A stretch of 64,000 bases of DNA from Limnanthes douglasii subsp. nivea (GCA_036936605.1 JAUPFV010000002.1:124294376-124358375); one strand, 5' to 3'. Counted from the stretch's first letter, positions 11,243 through 21,960 are shown. The notes: generated by a model from the letters alone, not told the origin. Numbers and translations are program-made.

Positions 11243-11563
11243 ACTAATATTAATAATGCTGATAAAACTATAGTCAAATTTGTTTGTTTTACAAAATAAA
11301 ATACCTTTCGCCCACCGATGTCGCTTGTTAAAAATATAAATATAGTTTTTTTTGTTCAAATTTTGGACTTAGGTTGACTTTTCCATAAAACACATCCATA
11401 TATAATATTATTTTTCCACGTTAAAAAATAACGGGTATAAAATGATGACGAATTTGAAGAAGATGATGAATTTTTGGATACCGAAAATTATGACGCCATC
11501 TAAAAAATGGATATCCAAAATATCCTACTAATACAAGTGTAAAAAAATGTGTTTATGGTCAAG

Positions 11564-11587
11564 ATATATATATATATATATATATAT
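11564..11587. repeat. (AT)12 microsatellite
   Basis: Twelve AT units, followed by several ATATATCCAA-like motifs up to 11650. Confidence 0.9.
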
Positions 11588-11676
11588 CTAATTCTGATTT
11601 AAATATATCCAATTTTGAGTATATCCAAAGGTGATCTAAGTATATCCAAATTTTTTCAAAAATACTCTATTTTAGG

Positions 11677-11683
11677 TATATAA
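11677..11683 (+). promoter_or_regulatory. Probable TATA box of the PMD gene
   Basis: TATATAA lies 160 bp before the ATG at 11843 and is followed by a CT-rich leader (11700-11815), typical of plant 5' UTRs. Confidence 0.5.
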
Positions 11684-11842
11684 GTCAATTTCTTTAACTA
11701 ACTTCCATCCAACACAGTTTTCCCTACACTTTCTCTCACTTCCCTCACTTCTCTCTAAACTCATTAAACTCTCTTCTCTCAAAACACTCTCACCTCTCTC
11801 TCAAATTTTCTAGCGAGCCACCACCACTCCTCCTCCTCCATC

Positions 11843-14407
11843 ATGGTGAAGAACAAAAAACCACCACCACCACCTACGTAAGTTCCCTAATCTAATTTTG
11901 TAAATTAATTTAGTTAGTTTTAAGTATGAATTTAGAATTTGGGTGAGATTAAGTTATGAATTTAGGGTTTAGGTATGGATTTAGGGTAGAATTTAGGCTA
12001 TAAATTAGAGTGGTACTCCATGCCGAACGACACAACCACTGTGTACCGAGCGGCACAGGGGGTCTGTGCCGCTCGGTACGGGCTGTTGTGTACCTATGGT
12101 GCACAACTGAAATTTTTAAAAAATTGCCAAAACCACATTTTAAAAATTACTTTTGCATTTTTTTTAAAAATGAAATTTTTAAGAAATTATTTTCAATTGG
12201 AAGTTCGATTTCGAATTGTAGTTTTGTTTTTTTTAATTTTGCGGGTTATATCATATGTTATTGTTATTAATTTCGTAATTTTTTTTGTATTATTGTAGGT
12301 CTCGCGCCGTTGAGGAGGGACATCTTCCTCGCTCTAGGGTGTATCCTCCGGGATCACGAGCGCCACACCCGAGGAAGAATCTAAAGACGGTACGAGTCGT
12401 CGAAGATGAGCAGGTCCGCGATGCTAAGCGCGGACAAGATTCAGCTGAGGACCCTGAGACTATTCGTCTTAGGGAGGAGGAGGAGAGGATAAGGTCTGAT
12501 CGGTCTTTGTGCCAAATCAACCATGAAAAGAGGAAAAAAAAAGTCGCAGAGATTGCAGTGGATGATAGTAGAGGCAGAGGCTCCTCACGACGCGAGACGT
12601 CGCATTCGCACCGATCACCACCTCCCACTACTAGTGATCCACCACCTCCCGCTCGCAGTGCTCCATCCCCTGCGCATACTAGTACACATCCACCACATGT
12701 TAGTGATAGGGTGGATGCCACTGGGGACCCTGAGCAGGACACCATCGATGAGGAGCATATTGATACGATCCACACAGAGAAGCAGCGAAAGACGTTTGCA
12801 TTTCTGAAATGCAACAAGATACCTCTATTTCCTGACTACAAGGAGCACGAGGCGCATCACGTCTTCATTGGACAGGTAAGTACCAAATTATTAAACGTCT
12901 AGTCTAAGGTTTTACTATTATTAACTCCTGACTTAGTTTTTTATTTACAAGGTTGCACTTTATTAGGCATACAAGCACATTATAATGTGCTTCGTATGTG
13001 GGACCTCAGTGTTCAGCCAGAGGTGCAGCGACATTGGGCACAGACTCCTTTTGGTCCTCTTATAGCTCACTTACCTCAGTACTTCACGCACTCAGTACTT
13101 GATGAGGTATTCGTTGAGCGTTGGCATCAGGAGACCAACACGTTCTATTTCTCAGTTGGGGAAATGACGATTACCCTCGACGATGTCAGCTGCATTACAG
13201 GTCTCCCTGTAGTTGGCCGGACCTTAGATGTACTCACGGCTCCACGTGATGAGGCATACAGCTACTATGCTAGTATGTTAGGTTTGACAGTGGATGAGGT
13301 CTGTACAGAGATACAGTCCACTAGAGGCGTTGGCTTCAAGATCAAGTGGTTGCGAGAGACTTTCACCAGGGGTCGCTATATCGAGCAGACTAATGCTGAG
13401 ACTATCCGCCAGGTATCACGAGCATACCTGATATTCTTATTTGGTTGCATTATTTTTGCGGATACTAGTCAGAAAAGCGTCAAGGCTGACTACTTGTACG
13501 GGTTGGCGAATGTGGATTCTGGTTTGTGGGACCTAGCGTGGGGTACGAGTGCATTGACATTCCTGTTCTGTGGTTTGGGTGATGCTTCAAAAGCATCGCA
13601 GCATAACCTGTATGGATTTGTAGCTATGCTTGATTGCTGGATTTATGACCATTTCCCCACGTTTAGAGCCTCCGAGAACGCGGACCACGTAGCGAGCCAG
13701 CCTAGGATTGTGAAGTGGCTACCGAAGCGGATTGTTGGGCAAAACATTCGCCCCAAATCGGTTGTTCGTACTCTTCTTTCAGATCAGAAGGAGACAGATG
13801 TAAGTGTTTAAATTTTAGTAGTCAGTAACATATTCATATTAAGTTTTATTTTTTTAAACATTCTAAGTGTTTTACTTTTTTGGAACAGGTTATTTTTTAG
13901 CCGTACGAGGATATCAGACCCCAGTTCCCCGTGTAGGAGATCCGCACCATCGTTTATCCTTTGCGGATGATGAGCACGGTCAAGGGTTACATGCCTGATC
14001 GGGTTATGCGCCAGTTCGAACGGGTTCAGGATGAACCCAAACTCCCACTTGTACTCTGACCGGGTTACAAGAATGGATATTTGGCGAGGTACACATGGCG
14101 AGAGAGCGCATAGCTAGATTGGCGTCAACACTTGCTTTCTGAGGATCAGTTGACCGTTATCATCGCCACATATAGACAGTCGGCGACGAACACCTACTAG
14201 AGGTACTTGGCTGAGTATGGTTGGCATACTATTAGTCCACCACCATGCACCACGGACGACAGATTTCTAGACGTTGTCCGGTCGATTGTTACATTGCTTG
14301 TAGGTCGTGGGGAAGAGGGTGCGCTTAGGTGGAGAGATCAAGTCCTGCAACTCTTCTCTCCTTGGTTATTTGTCCCCATTATTGGACTTGTTTTAGCTTT
14401 GTTATGA
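11843..14407 (+). pseudogene. Plant mobile domain (PMD, MAIN/MAIL-like) gene, decayed
   Basis: Proposed exons: 11843-11877 (MVKNKKPPPPP; donor GTAAGT), 12299-12875 (acceptor TTGTAG; charged, Pro/Ser-rich), about 12952-13799 and 13889-14407 (acceptor GAACAG). Exon 3 holds the PMD: EVQRHWAQTPFGPL, TFYFSVGEMTITLDDVSCI, GLPVVGR, RAYLIFLFGCIIF, WDLAWGTSALTFLF, LYGFVAMLDCWIYDHFP. Exon 4 continues (TIVYPLRMM, MPDRVMRQF) but has five in-frame stops (four TAG, one TGA), and the exon 2-3 join is out of frame by one. PMD proteins are nuclear factors in host genes (MAIN, MAIL1) and are also carried by plant transposons. The nearby inverted repeats suggest the transposon kind, but no terminal repeats were found. 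Confidence 0.75.
12043..12079. repeat. Perfect 16-bp inverted repeat in PMD intron 1
   Basis: GTACCGAGCGGCACAG, a 5-nt loop GGGGT, then the exact complement CTGTGCCGCTCGGTAC. It is followed at 12090-12104 by GTACCTATGGTGCAC, the core motif of the array at 14736-14997. Confidence 0.9.
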
Positions 14408-14735
14408 TCTATCTTTTTCATTCACGTTGATGTTGTTTATCCATTTGTAGGATTTGTTAAACTATCGTCTTTTGTATTATGACATCTACTTTTTTATTTT
14501 CATCGTTTCCTTTAGATTTGTTAAACTTTCTTTGAATGCTTATTTACAATTTAGAATCCGTAAAATACTCAATTCGTACCATTGTAACCATCCAAATTTT
14601 AAACCATAACAAAAAATTAACAAAAAACTTCAATGATTATAAAAACATTAACACCATCAAACACACTCCAACCCATGAAGAAAGACTTCAGTTTTTAAAC
14701 CAATTTAAAAAATTAACAAAAATTTACAAGTGATT
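14408..14735. other. AT-rich 3' flank of the PMD pseudogene
   Basis: AT-rich sequence after the last PMD stop, presumably 3' UTR. A 65-codon K/N-rich frame here looks like low-complexity sequence. Nothing else seen. Confidence 0.4.
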
Positions 14736-14997
14736 GTGCACCAGTGGTACGCAATCAGGAGTACCTATGGTGCACACTACTGCGTACCAATGGTACAACC
14801 GTGTGTGCACCATGGGTACTATAGAAGGCGCACTGATGGTGCCTCACACTGTGTACCTATGGTGCAACCTTTATGCACCATAGGTACACAGAGTGGTGTA
14901 CCGATGGTGCTATGGACTTGGCACCATGGATACACTCCACTGTGCACCATAGGTACACAGTCGGCAGTACATATGGTGCGCAATTGGTACTTGAAAT
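14736..14997. repeat. Array of alternating inverted copies of GTACCTATGGTGCA
   Basis: About twelve diverged copies of a 14-mer, GTACCTATGGTGCA, alternate with its complement TGCACCATAGGTAC at roughly 20-bp spacing. The best pair forms a perfect 18-bp stem (CTGTGTACCTATGGTGCA 14849-14866, complement 14874-14891) with a 7-nt loop. The same 14-mer occurs once in PMD intron 1, which ties the array to that locus. Confidence 0.85.
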
Positions 14998-15069
14998 TTT
15001 TTCCTGGTATTTTTTTCCGCGTTTTTTTTTCGCGCTCTTTAATTCTCGCCAAAGTAATTTTTCATTTTT

Positions 15070-15078
15070 CTATTTAAA
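15070..15078 (+). promoter_or_regulatory. TATA-like box upstream of the 15143 ORF
   Basis: CTATTTAAAG lies about 70 bp before the ATG and is followed by a leader rich in CA and CT (ACACCAAACACACAAAACTC), like a plant core promoter. Confidence 0.4.
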
Positions 15079-15142
15079 GAGGTCTAAGTTACAACACCAA
15101 ACACACAAAACTCTTCTTCAAACCTAGTTGAAGTCTTTCTTC

Positions 15143-15595
15143 ATGGGTTGGAGTGTGTTTGATGATGCTCATCTACTCAAGGCTGCGAAACACGTGAAGT
15201 TCAAACGGTCGGACGATAATACCGATGAGTTTTTCGATGAAGTTTTGTGTATGATGTATTTCATGTACGGTGAAATGTCTACGTCTAGACAAATGCCTCA
15301 GTCTCGTACTCGTGAGGAGTTAGCCACTAGTTACAGGTGTATAACTAGTGGACCAATGTTCTTGGTGTTTAACGAGCCCCTAGAAATTAGGAACGAAGCA
15401 TTCGACTCCTTCGGTTTAATGATCACAAACTATTTGTCTTTAGAAATGGCAGAATACGTTCATTCTCAAATTTCCATGAAGGAGGAAACAGTGCGTATTC
15501 TCAGCGACAATGGAGGCTACGATTTTGACTCACTGTCTGTTCAATCTAAAGTTATGTACTCATGTTTCTGCGATGTTGTTGTTGCTTGTTTGTAA
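15143..15595 (+). CDS. Unknown 150-residue protein in the PMD block
   Basis: An uninterrupted frame from MGWSVFDDAHLL to DVVVACL. I chose the ATG at 15143 because it follows a plant-like leader; the frame is open slightly further upstream without an ATG. The product is mildly acidic with no signal peptide or membrane segment, and has a helical middle (LATSYRCITSGPMFLVF, LMITNYLSLEMAEYVHSQI). I do not recognise the family. It lies downstream of the PMD pseudogene on the same strand, separated from it by the inverted 14-mer array, and might be the second gene of the same mobile unit. Unlike the PMD gene it has no internal stop over 150 codons, so it is younger, selected or lucky. Confidence 0.5.
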   Translation: MGWSVFDDAHLLKAAKHVKFKRSDDNTDEFFDEVLCMMYFMYGEMSTSRQMPQSRTREELATSYRCITSGPMFLVFNEPLEIRNEAFDSFGLMITNYLSLEMAEYVHSQISMKEETVRILSDNGGYDFDSLSVQSKVMYSCFCDVVVACL

Positions 15596-15717
15596 CGTTT
15601 GATATGAAGTTATGAAATGATTAGTTTCTTATCGTTATAAGTTGGAAAATTTCATGAATTACGGTCAAACAACTGAAGTACAAAACGTTATGATAAAGTA
15701 AACAAAGTTCTAAGCAA

Positions 15718-15808
15718 CATAAATCCGACCAAAAGACATAAAGCGACCAAAAGACATAAATCCAATCGAAACATGAACATAAATCCAACCAAAAGATATA
15801 TATCGACT
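15718..15808. repeat. Short tandem repeat, AACCAAAAGACATAAATCC type
   Basis: Four diverged copies of a roughly 20-bp unit (ATAAATCCGACCAAAAGAC, ATAAAGCGACCAAAAGAC, ATAAATCCAATCGAAACATG, ATAAATCCAACCAAAAGAT) in tandem. Confidence 0.7.
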
Positions 15809-15841
15809 ACTAAAATTCATCAAGATTAGTTATTTCTGGGA

Positions 15842-15955
15842 ATGTCCCAAATGCAATGTCCCAAATGCAAGTTCTCGACGCGGTTAGTCGTGCAATGTCC
15901 CAAATGCAAGTTATTGTTCGTCTTCCAAACAACGAATTTGTCCATGTATTTTTAG
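15842..15955 (+). CDS. Tiny ORF with two CPKC motifs (possible zinc ribbon)
   Basis: A 37-residue frame, MSQMQCPKCKFSTRL..., has two CPKCK motifs whose starts are 13 residues apart: two CxxC knuckles as in zinc ribbons. A 14-bp duplication (AATGTCCCAAATGC at 15841 and again at 15855) directly precedes it and shifts the frame of a third CPKC, so the true gene may have been longer and is now broken. It could be the last exon of the unknown gene upstream. Function unknown. Confidence 0.3.
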   Translation: MSQMQCPKCKFSTRLVVQCPKCKLLFVFQTTNLSMYF

Positions 15956-16202
15956 TGTATTTATCGAGCCATGATTTTTCAGTGTATTCAATTTCAGTGT
16001 ATTCAGTGCGGCTACATTTAATAGCCTCCTTTAATTTATTATTGTTGATTCCTCTTTCCTAAAAAGAATACTCAAGTGCTTATTCTTCCTCTTTTATAAG
16101 AGTGTCTACTTTCACTGTTTATATTTATAGAGAGGGAAAAAGTTTTACAATTTTATAAATCTTTCAACTTTCAACTCAAACTTCATTTTCTTCAAAGTTT
16201 CC

Positions 16203-18990
16203 ATGTTCACAACTACAATTGCGTTAATTAGAAACGGTTGGCTTAATCTGTCCGAATTGGAGGAATAGAACAAACAAACTAGAATCCCTACCGGCTTCAC
16301 CAGGCGGAGTAATCGTATCCCAAGTTTCAGATCAAGGTAACATTTCTTCATCTGAAACATACCCAATTTCCTCTAAACATAGCCCCCTCGCTCATCATCT
16401 ACATATTTTGCTCAATCATCTACATTCTCTAATAAATTATTTCGGTCACCTAAAATACCTTCAACGAATGAAGTTAGTAGTCGCAAAACTCCATCAACTT
16501 TCATAATTATGGGGTCTGATACGGGTAAAATCACTCATCGGAAAATCATCATGCATTTTAAAGCCAAAGCTAAAACTCCATTAGTTAAGGAAACTGAAAA
16601 TCCTACCGAAGTTCTCATTGATACTATTAATACTTTATGACAAAATCCACCTTTGGAAAACTATGATACATTATAAATTTCTTCACATCCTACTTCGGAC
16701 CCAAATCCATCAACTCCAAATCCATCAGCTTCATCTGTTGAGCCCTCTCGAGTTGAGGAAGAGGACCCTAGTGTAAAACCCAATGATCATTTGGATCAAC
16801 GGCCACAAGTGATGGAAGCAAAAATGGATGAAAATGGGGAAGATACCCCCTTGGATACTTTTGGTCAAACTGGCGATACTCATAGTGAGGTTCGGGAAAA
16901 AAGAAAAAACAAAACTTACAGAATTCGAACCATTTCCAGAGTGCTTTGCTAGGCGAGTTAGGCCTAATTTTGCTAAAGTCAATGTCAAATATTTAATGGC
17001 CCTTCAAACGATATCTTATGTATATTCTCACACAACTGAAATGGATAGGATTCAGAAAGAATGGTGTTTCCCAGAATCAATCAAAGTGAGGATTTCTATT
17101 CTTTTGGAAACTCTGATAAACTGCAAGACAGGAGAACTTGTGCTGTTTACCGAAGTACTTAATTAGGGTCTTAGGTTTCCTTTGGACGTGGAAATAGTGA
17201 TATATTTTCGCTTGGTAAAGTTATGCCCAAGCCAACTAAGCCTCAATCCATTTTTCATATTTTTAGCTAGTATCATAGCTTCAAGGCGATCGAAAATTTT
17301 GATGCTCATGGAACATTTTGTTGTTGTAGTAGGTTTCTGACGAAATAGTCATATCCTTTTTTATTACTTCAATATGAGGAATGACTATAAAGTACTTAAT
17401 GATGTGCTGGAGACTGAAAAGCCTTGGAGGACACAATTCCTGTTTATTAACAGTGCTTGGAAAAATGGCAAGAATATTACGTCTAAGGGAAATCTGCGCT
17501 TGCTCACAAATTTCGTATAAATTTCTTTTGTTATGTTATGATATCATTGGGTTTTCTCATCGGATTTATTTTACAGTATTCTCAAATTTATTTTCACAAC
17601 ATTTGGAAGAGGGGAAAACAACTTCCCCAAAGCTGAATCAGTGGGCCACTGAAAAATGGTCAACTGGATTTCACAATTGTTTTATCCCATGAAACATGGT
17701 GAGAGCTCACCCGTGGAGAACAAATCCGATTCGGGAGCTTTCATGGGAATAATTCACCACTCCTCTCCGATCTTATTCTATCTTTAAAATGATTGAGGAA
17801 GCTGATGGTAAACTTTATTTACCTAGTAGGAATAGGTCTCCCAATCATCTTGATAAGATTATAAGAAGAATATGAAGAGAAATGGTTCATCGCAAGCTTT
17901 TCTCAAACTATGGAGTACATGGCTTACGACTTCAGAAAAAGAAGGGGCAAAAGAGGAGTAAAGAGGGTAGTGACAAGAGAGAAGGTAAGAAGAAGAAAAC
18001 TGCCACTATTCGGAGATCATACTTCGATTCGAAGTTCTTCCTTCCATCATTTCTACCGAGGTTCCTCCTCACGAAGAATCATCTATTGATCCTCCTTCCA
18101 TAGTATTTCCTATGTTTGACCAACCATCTTTCAAAGGTGATGAACAGCTGGATGACAAAAGGAACTTTAACTTCAAATATTTGACAAGGCTTTCCCTCAA
18201 TCTACCATCATTTCTAATGTTGTAACACATGATGGACAGTCCTTCGAATTGTCTAACGAACATGATGTACTGGGGTATGCGTTCTTCAGCTATATAAGGC
18301 CAATAGTTGACTTGAGGAGGCATGTAAGATCTCAAGTCAAGGATATTGCCTCACTTACAACTGATAATCAAAGTTTGAAGGATTCTATCAAGGGAGAGCG
18401 ACACAAAGTTGAGAATTTGGGTAAGAAAAAGAAAAATCTTAATGACGAGCTAGTTCAAGCTAAACCTGATCATGAGAAGCTAAAGACTAGATATACTAAT
18501 TTACAGTCATCTACTTCCAAAGAAATAAATTCTTTAAAGAATCAACAAAACAAGGATAAAATTACCATCCATCATTTATTTGAAGAGAATAAAAAGTTGG
18601 AAGATATTCTTAGGAAGAATGAAGATGAAATCGCCTCTCTAAAGAGAAACCTACTCAAGATATAGCCACCGTTGTAGATGCATATGATGATACATTATTA
18701 GAGTCATGCAACAGAGGGTGGATTCCATTAAATCGGATATGGTAATGTTATTTCATGAAACCTTTCCCAAAAGCGGTCTCTGAGATCTATGGAAGTTTGT
18801 GCCATATGAGCAAAATCGTTTTCATATTATGTATTTGGGTGATAAACTAGGTGTTTTTCGGATGAATCTGACTCTGACGATGAAGCTGAAGAAGATTTGG
18901 ATGATGATCATCCATAAAAAGAAGAGGAAGAAAACAAAGGAAAGGAAATAGGAGAGAAGAAAATCGAGGGGAACGAGCCCTAAGGTTAAC
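16203..18990 (+). pseudogene. TE-B antisense gene (Transposase_28-like plus coiled coil), broken
   Basis: Starts with ATGTTCACAACTAC, equivalent to the MFTTRNALVK start of TE-E and TE-F, and soon meets a stop. A segment at about 16960-17520 follows the Transposase_28-like block of TE-F: LCPSQLSLNPFF, FVVVVGF, FNMRNDYKVLNDVLE, TQFLFINSAWKNGKN. A short intron is likely near 17516-17578. Then come LEEGKTTSPKLNQWATEKW (from about 17605) and a long coiled coil at 18249-18665 (heptads in SLKDSIKGERHKVENLG, NQQNKDKITIHHLFEENKK). The end is acidic. It runs against pol. Function unknown; stops and frameshifts make this copy dead. Confidence 0.65.
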
Positions 18991-19019
18991 ATTTTTTATG
19001 TGTATGTGTATTTGAATTG

Positions 19020-19110
19020 AAGTCTTTGATGTATACAAAACATTTTGTCGTTTTTGGATTGGATTATAATGTACCTTTGTTTGTGTAAGTCCTTGTTGTA
19101 TTCAAGGAAT
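19020..19110 (+). terminator. TE-B paired hairpin remnants downstream of the antisense gene
   Basis: TCCTTG (19090-19095) pairs with CAAGGA (19103-19108). About 70 bp upstream AAGTCTTTGATGTATACAAAACA is a decayed copy of the same unit. The position and pairing match the two CCTTGG-N4-CCAAGG hairpins of TE-E, F and G. A role in 3' end formation is only inferred. Confidence 0.5.
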
Positions 19111-19254
19111 TTTGTGGTTTGGGATCACATTTTTATAATTCAAAGATATTTTTACTTTTATCCACTTTATGTTCCTATATATATTCTTGCTCTCATTAAT
19201 ATATGATCCTAACTAAGTATTTTTATTCAAAGATGATTAAAAAATCCAGATCAC

Positions 19255-19715
19255 TTAAACGAAGACAACAAACTTTAATCTGACCAAACCATACAAAGGT
19301 AATCCATCAAAAACATACTAAGCTTTAAACACAATACATTCGAAGCTAATCCATTCGAAGGCGTCATAACTTTAATCCAACCAAGTCATTCAAAGTTAAT
19401 CCATTCGAATGCAACAAAGTTTTAAACACAAGCCATTCGAAGGTAATCCATTCGAAGGCATCATAACTTTAATCCAACCAATCCATTCGAAGGTACTCCA
19501 TTCAAAGGAAACGAAGTTTTAAACACATGTCATTCGAAGGTAATCTATTCGAAAGCATCATAACTTAATACAACTAAGCGATTTGAAGGTAATCCAGTCG
19601 AAGGAAACAAAGTGTTAAACACAAGCCATTCGAAGGTAATCTATTCGAGGGAAACAAAGTTTTAAACACAAGTCATTTGAAAGCATCATGAATTTAATAA
19701 AACCAGATAGCAAAG
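19255..19715. repeat. TTCGAA-rich tandem repeat in TE-B
   Basis: Two alternating subunits of about 50-60 bp, both built on CATTCGAAGGTAATCCATTC. One ends in GCATCATAACTTTAATCCAA and the other in AACAAAGTTTTAAACACAA. About seven to eight subunits are present with moderate divergence. The array lies between the converging pol and antisense genes and is absent from the same place in TE-E, F and G. Confidence 0.85.
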
Positions 19716-19762
19716 ATACTTTCAAAGAAAAAAACGATAGATTGATTAAGATTCAGACACCT

Positions 19763-19807
19763 TATTAAAACCTCCCCGCGCCACCAGGGTAGGAAAGAGT
19801 ATGCCCC
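19763..19807. promoter_or_regulatory. Conserved 45-bp box between pol and antisense gene (TE-B copy)
   Basis: Same box as at 37151-37195, 43444-43488 and 61802-61845. Core on the + strand: ATTAAAACCTCCCCGCGCC, then ACCAGGGTAGGAAAGAG and TATGCCCC. Confidence 0.8.
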
Positions 19808-19867
19808 CTGATATATACATTGAGCTTAAGCAAAGTAAATATTTACAAAAAGTTGTCTTCTTTGTCC

Positions 19868-20980
19868 AAGAGCCTGTGTGTTCCTTACTTGATCTTTTCA
19901 TACACAATGTATGGTCCTTCCAAGTTCGGAGCCAGCTTTCCGAATTTCTTTTCCTGAGTGTGTAAGAACACTTTTCTTAAAATTTTATCTCCGACTTGAA
20001 ATTTTTTTCTTCTTACTTTAAATGCAAATCTACTCCTCATCAAGCTTTGGTAATGCACAGTTTACAAATGAGATTACTTTTCTTTCCTCAATTAAATCCA
20101 ACTGAGCCTTCACTAACATCTCGTTATTTTCTTTAGAATAATTTTGAACTCTCGAAGAAGGAAGAGTAGCTGGTTTAGGTGTAATTGTATCCATTCCACA
20201 AACTAAAGCGAATAGAGACTCCCGAGTGGTGTGTGAGGAGTAGTTAGGTATGCCCATAGTACTTCTTGTAAATAACTTGGCCATTTCCTAGCTACTCCCT
20301 CCAAGTTCTTTTTCAAACCCGTTAAGTTTGTTCAGTATGCCACCTCAATATGTCCATTGGCCTGAAGATGAATAGGAGATGAGAAACATTGTTAAATTCC
20401 TCTTGACGCACAAAATACTTTCATGTCTTTATTGTCAAATGGAGGACCATTATATGTGATGCGCTCGGTAATACCAAATAGACAACATATGTTAGAGAGA
20501 ATAAACTTTATCATTGCTTTAGATGTTGTCCCGAATAAAGGTAAAACTCCTACCCACTTGGAGAAATAGTCTATTATCAAAATTATAGTGGGACATCCCC
20601 CTGAAACCATTGGAATTCTGACATGATCAAGTCATCATTTGTCAAAAGGGTATTTTTTCGAATACATACTTTATGGGGACTATTGGCACATGTATTGCAT
20701 TTCCATACCTTTAACAAGGGTCATATCTTCTCACCAAGTCTTTTGCATATTCCATAATAGAAGACCAATCATACCCCGTCAACAAGACTCTTATAGTCAA
20801 AGCTTGATAGTCACAATGTTCTGATACTTCTCCATCATGTAGTTCTGATAGAACACTGTAGGATTCGTTAGATCTGAGGTAGTGCAGTAAAGGTATGCTG
20901 AAGGATTTTTTTATAAAGAGCCCCCATTAGAACCATAAATCCACGAGCTTTGTATTTTATCTTTTTGGCATAAGCCTTGT
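19868..20980 (-). pseudogene. TE-B integrase remnant
   Basis: The frame at 20392-20610 shows the first catalytic Asp (IIDYFSKWV). The second catalytic segment reads ERITYNGPPFDNK where sisters have ITTDNGPQFDNK, so a residue is lost and the catalytic Asp is gone. The C-terminal segment at 20030-20284 (LFALVCGMDTITPKPATLPS, QLDLIEERK) matches TE-G, and the GPY-like end lies near 19880-19980. Several stops. Dead. Confidence 0.75.
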
Positions 20981-21960
20981 CTTAAGGTAAAAATCCATTA
21001 GTGATAAACTCGTGGATCTCATTTCTCCAATCTTTAGAAACCATGGTGGATACATGCAGACTTTCTCCTACTTCACCTTTTATTTTTGAATGTGTGACTA
21101 TGGAAGGACATTCTCGCATAAAGATCCAATTATACGCTTCAAAATATGTTATAGTGGCTAAGAAGTCAGCCATTAAATTTTTTGATCTTGAGACATGCTC
21201 ATACTTAACGTGTTTAAACTTGGTTGTGATCTCTTTTAATACTTTTAGATACTTTATCAAGTGATCTTTCCTAGTTTTAGGTTGCCCACATGCTTGATGA
21301 ATGAGTAGCTGTGAATCACTTATCAATCAAACTAATTTAGCACCACATATCTAAGCTAATCTCAACCCAGTTATTGTTGCTTCATATTCTGACTCAGTGT
21401 TGGATTTTGTGAAGCCAAAACGTATAGCTTGGTACATAGAATCCCCAGAAAGGGAGATTATGCAGATACCATCTCCACACCCCATTGTACTAGACCCACC
21501 ATTAGTTTGGATTACCCATTCCTTTTTAGGCTTACTAGTTTGAGCTTCTTCACAAGGCCTTTTAGAGTGAAATTAAACTAAATAATTAGGCTGAGCTTGA
21601 GCTTTGATTGTAGTTCGGGATGCAAAGTCAATATCACAATCTCCAAGCTCAATTGACCACTTGCTCATTTGTCCCAATATATCGGCTTTCTGTAACACAT
21701 TCTTCAACGGAAAGAAGTTCGAACCATGATAGAGTGTGCTTGAAAATAAGGCCTTATTTTTCTAGCTGCTATCACCAATGCCAAGGCTAGATTTTCCAAC
21801 TTTAAGTATCTTTTCTCATCTTCCAACAAACTCTTACTTATATAATAAATAGGGTGGGGATAATTATCAACTTCTCGCACCAATAATGCACTTACAGCAT
21901 ACTCCGATATTGCTAGATACATATAAAATATTTCCCCGTCAACAGGTTTGAATAACATTT
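20981..21960 (-). pseudogene. TE-B RNase H remnant
   Basis: The frame at 21704-21958 is the connection region (FKPVDGEIFYMYLAISEYA, HPIYYISKSLLEDEKRYLKL), and 20982-21326 is the end of RNase H (SDSQLLIHQACGQ, YEHVSRSKNLMADFLA). Between them the GGSSTMGCG and ESEYEA blocks can be read in broken frames (about 21370-21500). Confidence 0.7.

Larger units (their letters stand above)
9779..11676. other. AT-rich spacer between TE-A and the PMD block
   Basis: Mostly low-complexity AT-rich sequence. It includes short GTAAAAGTAAATGGTAA-like repeats (10010-10110), a tandem GGTGTCA pair (10157-10170) and an (AT)12 microsatellite. A frame at 10967-11242 is listed separately. I see no other gene. Confidence 0.5.

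Noticed and set aside
12290..12817. Minus-strand 175-codon frame opposite PMD exon 2
   Set aside because: Shadow of the Pro/Ser/Arg-rich exon; the plus strand has splice sites and downstream homology.
14736..14997. CRISPR-like array
   Set aside because: Repeats alternate in orientation, spacers are short and variable, and the DNA is plant nuclear; no cas genes.
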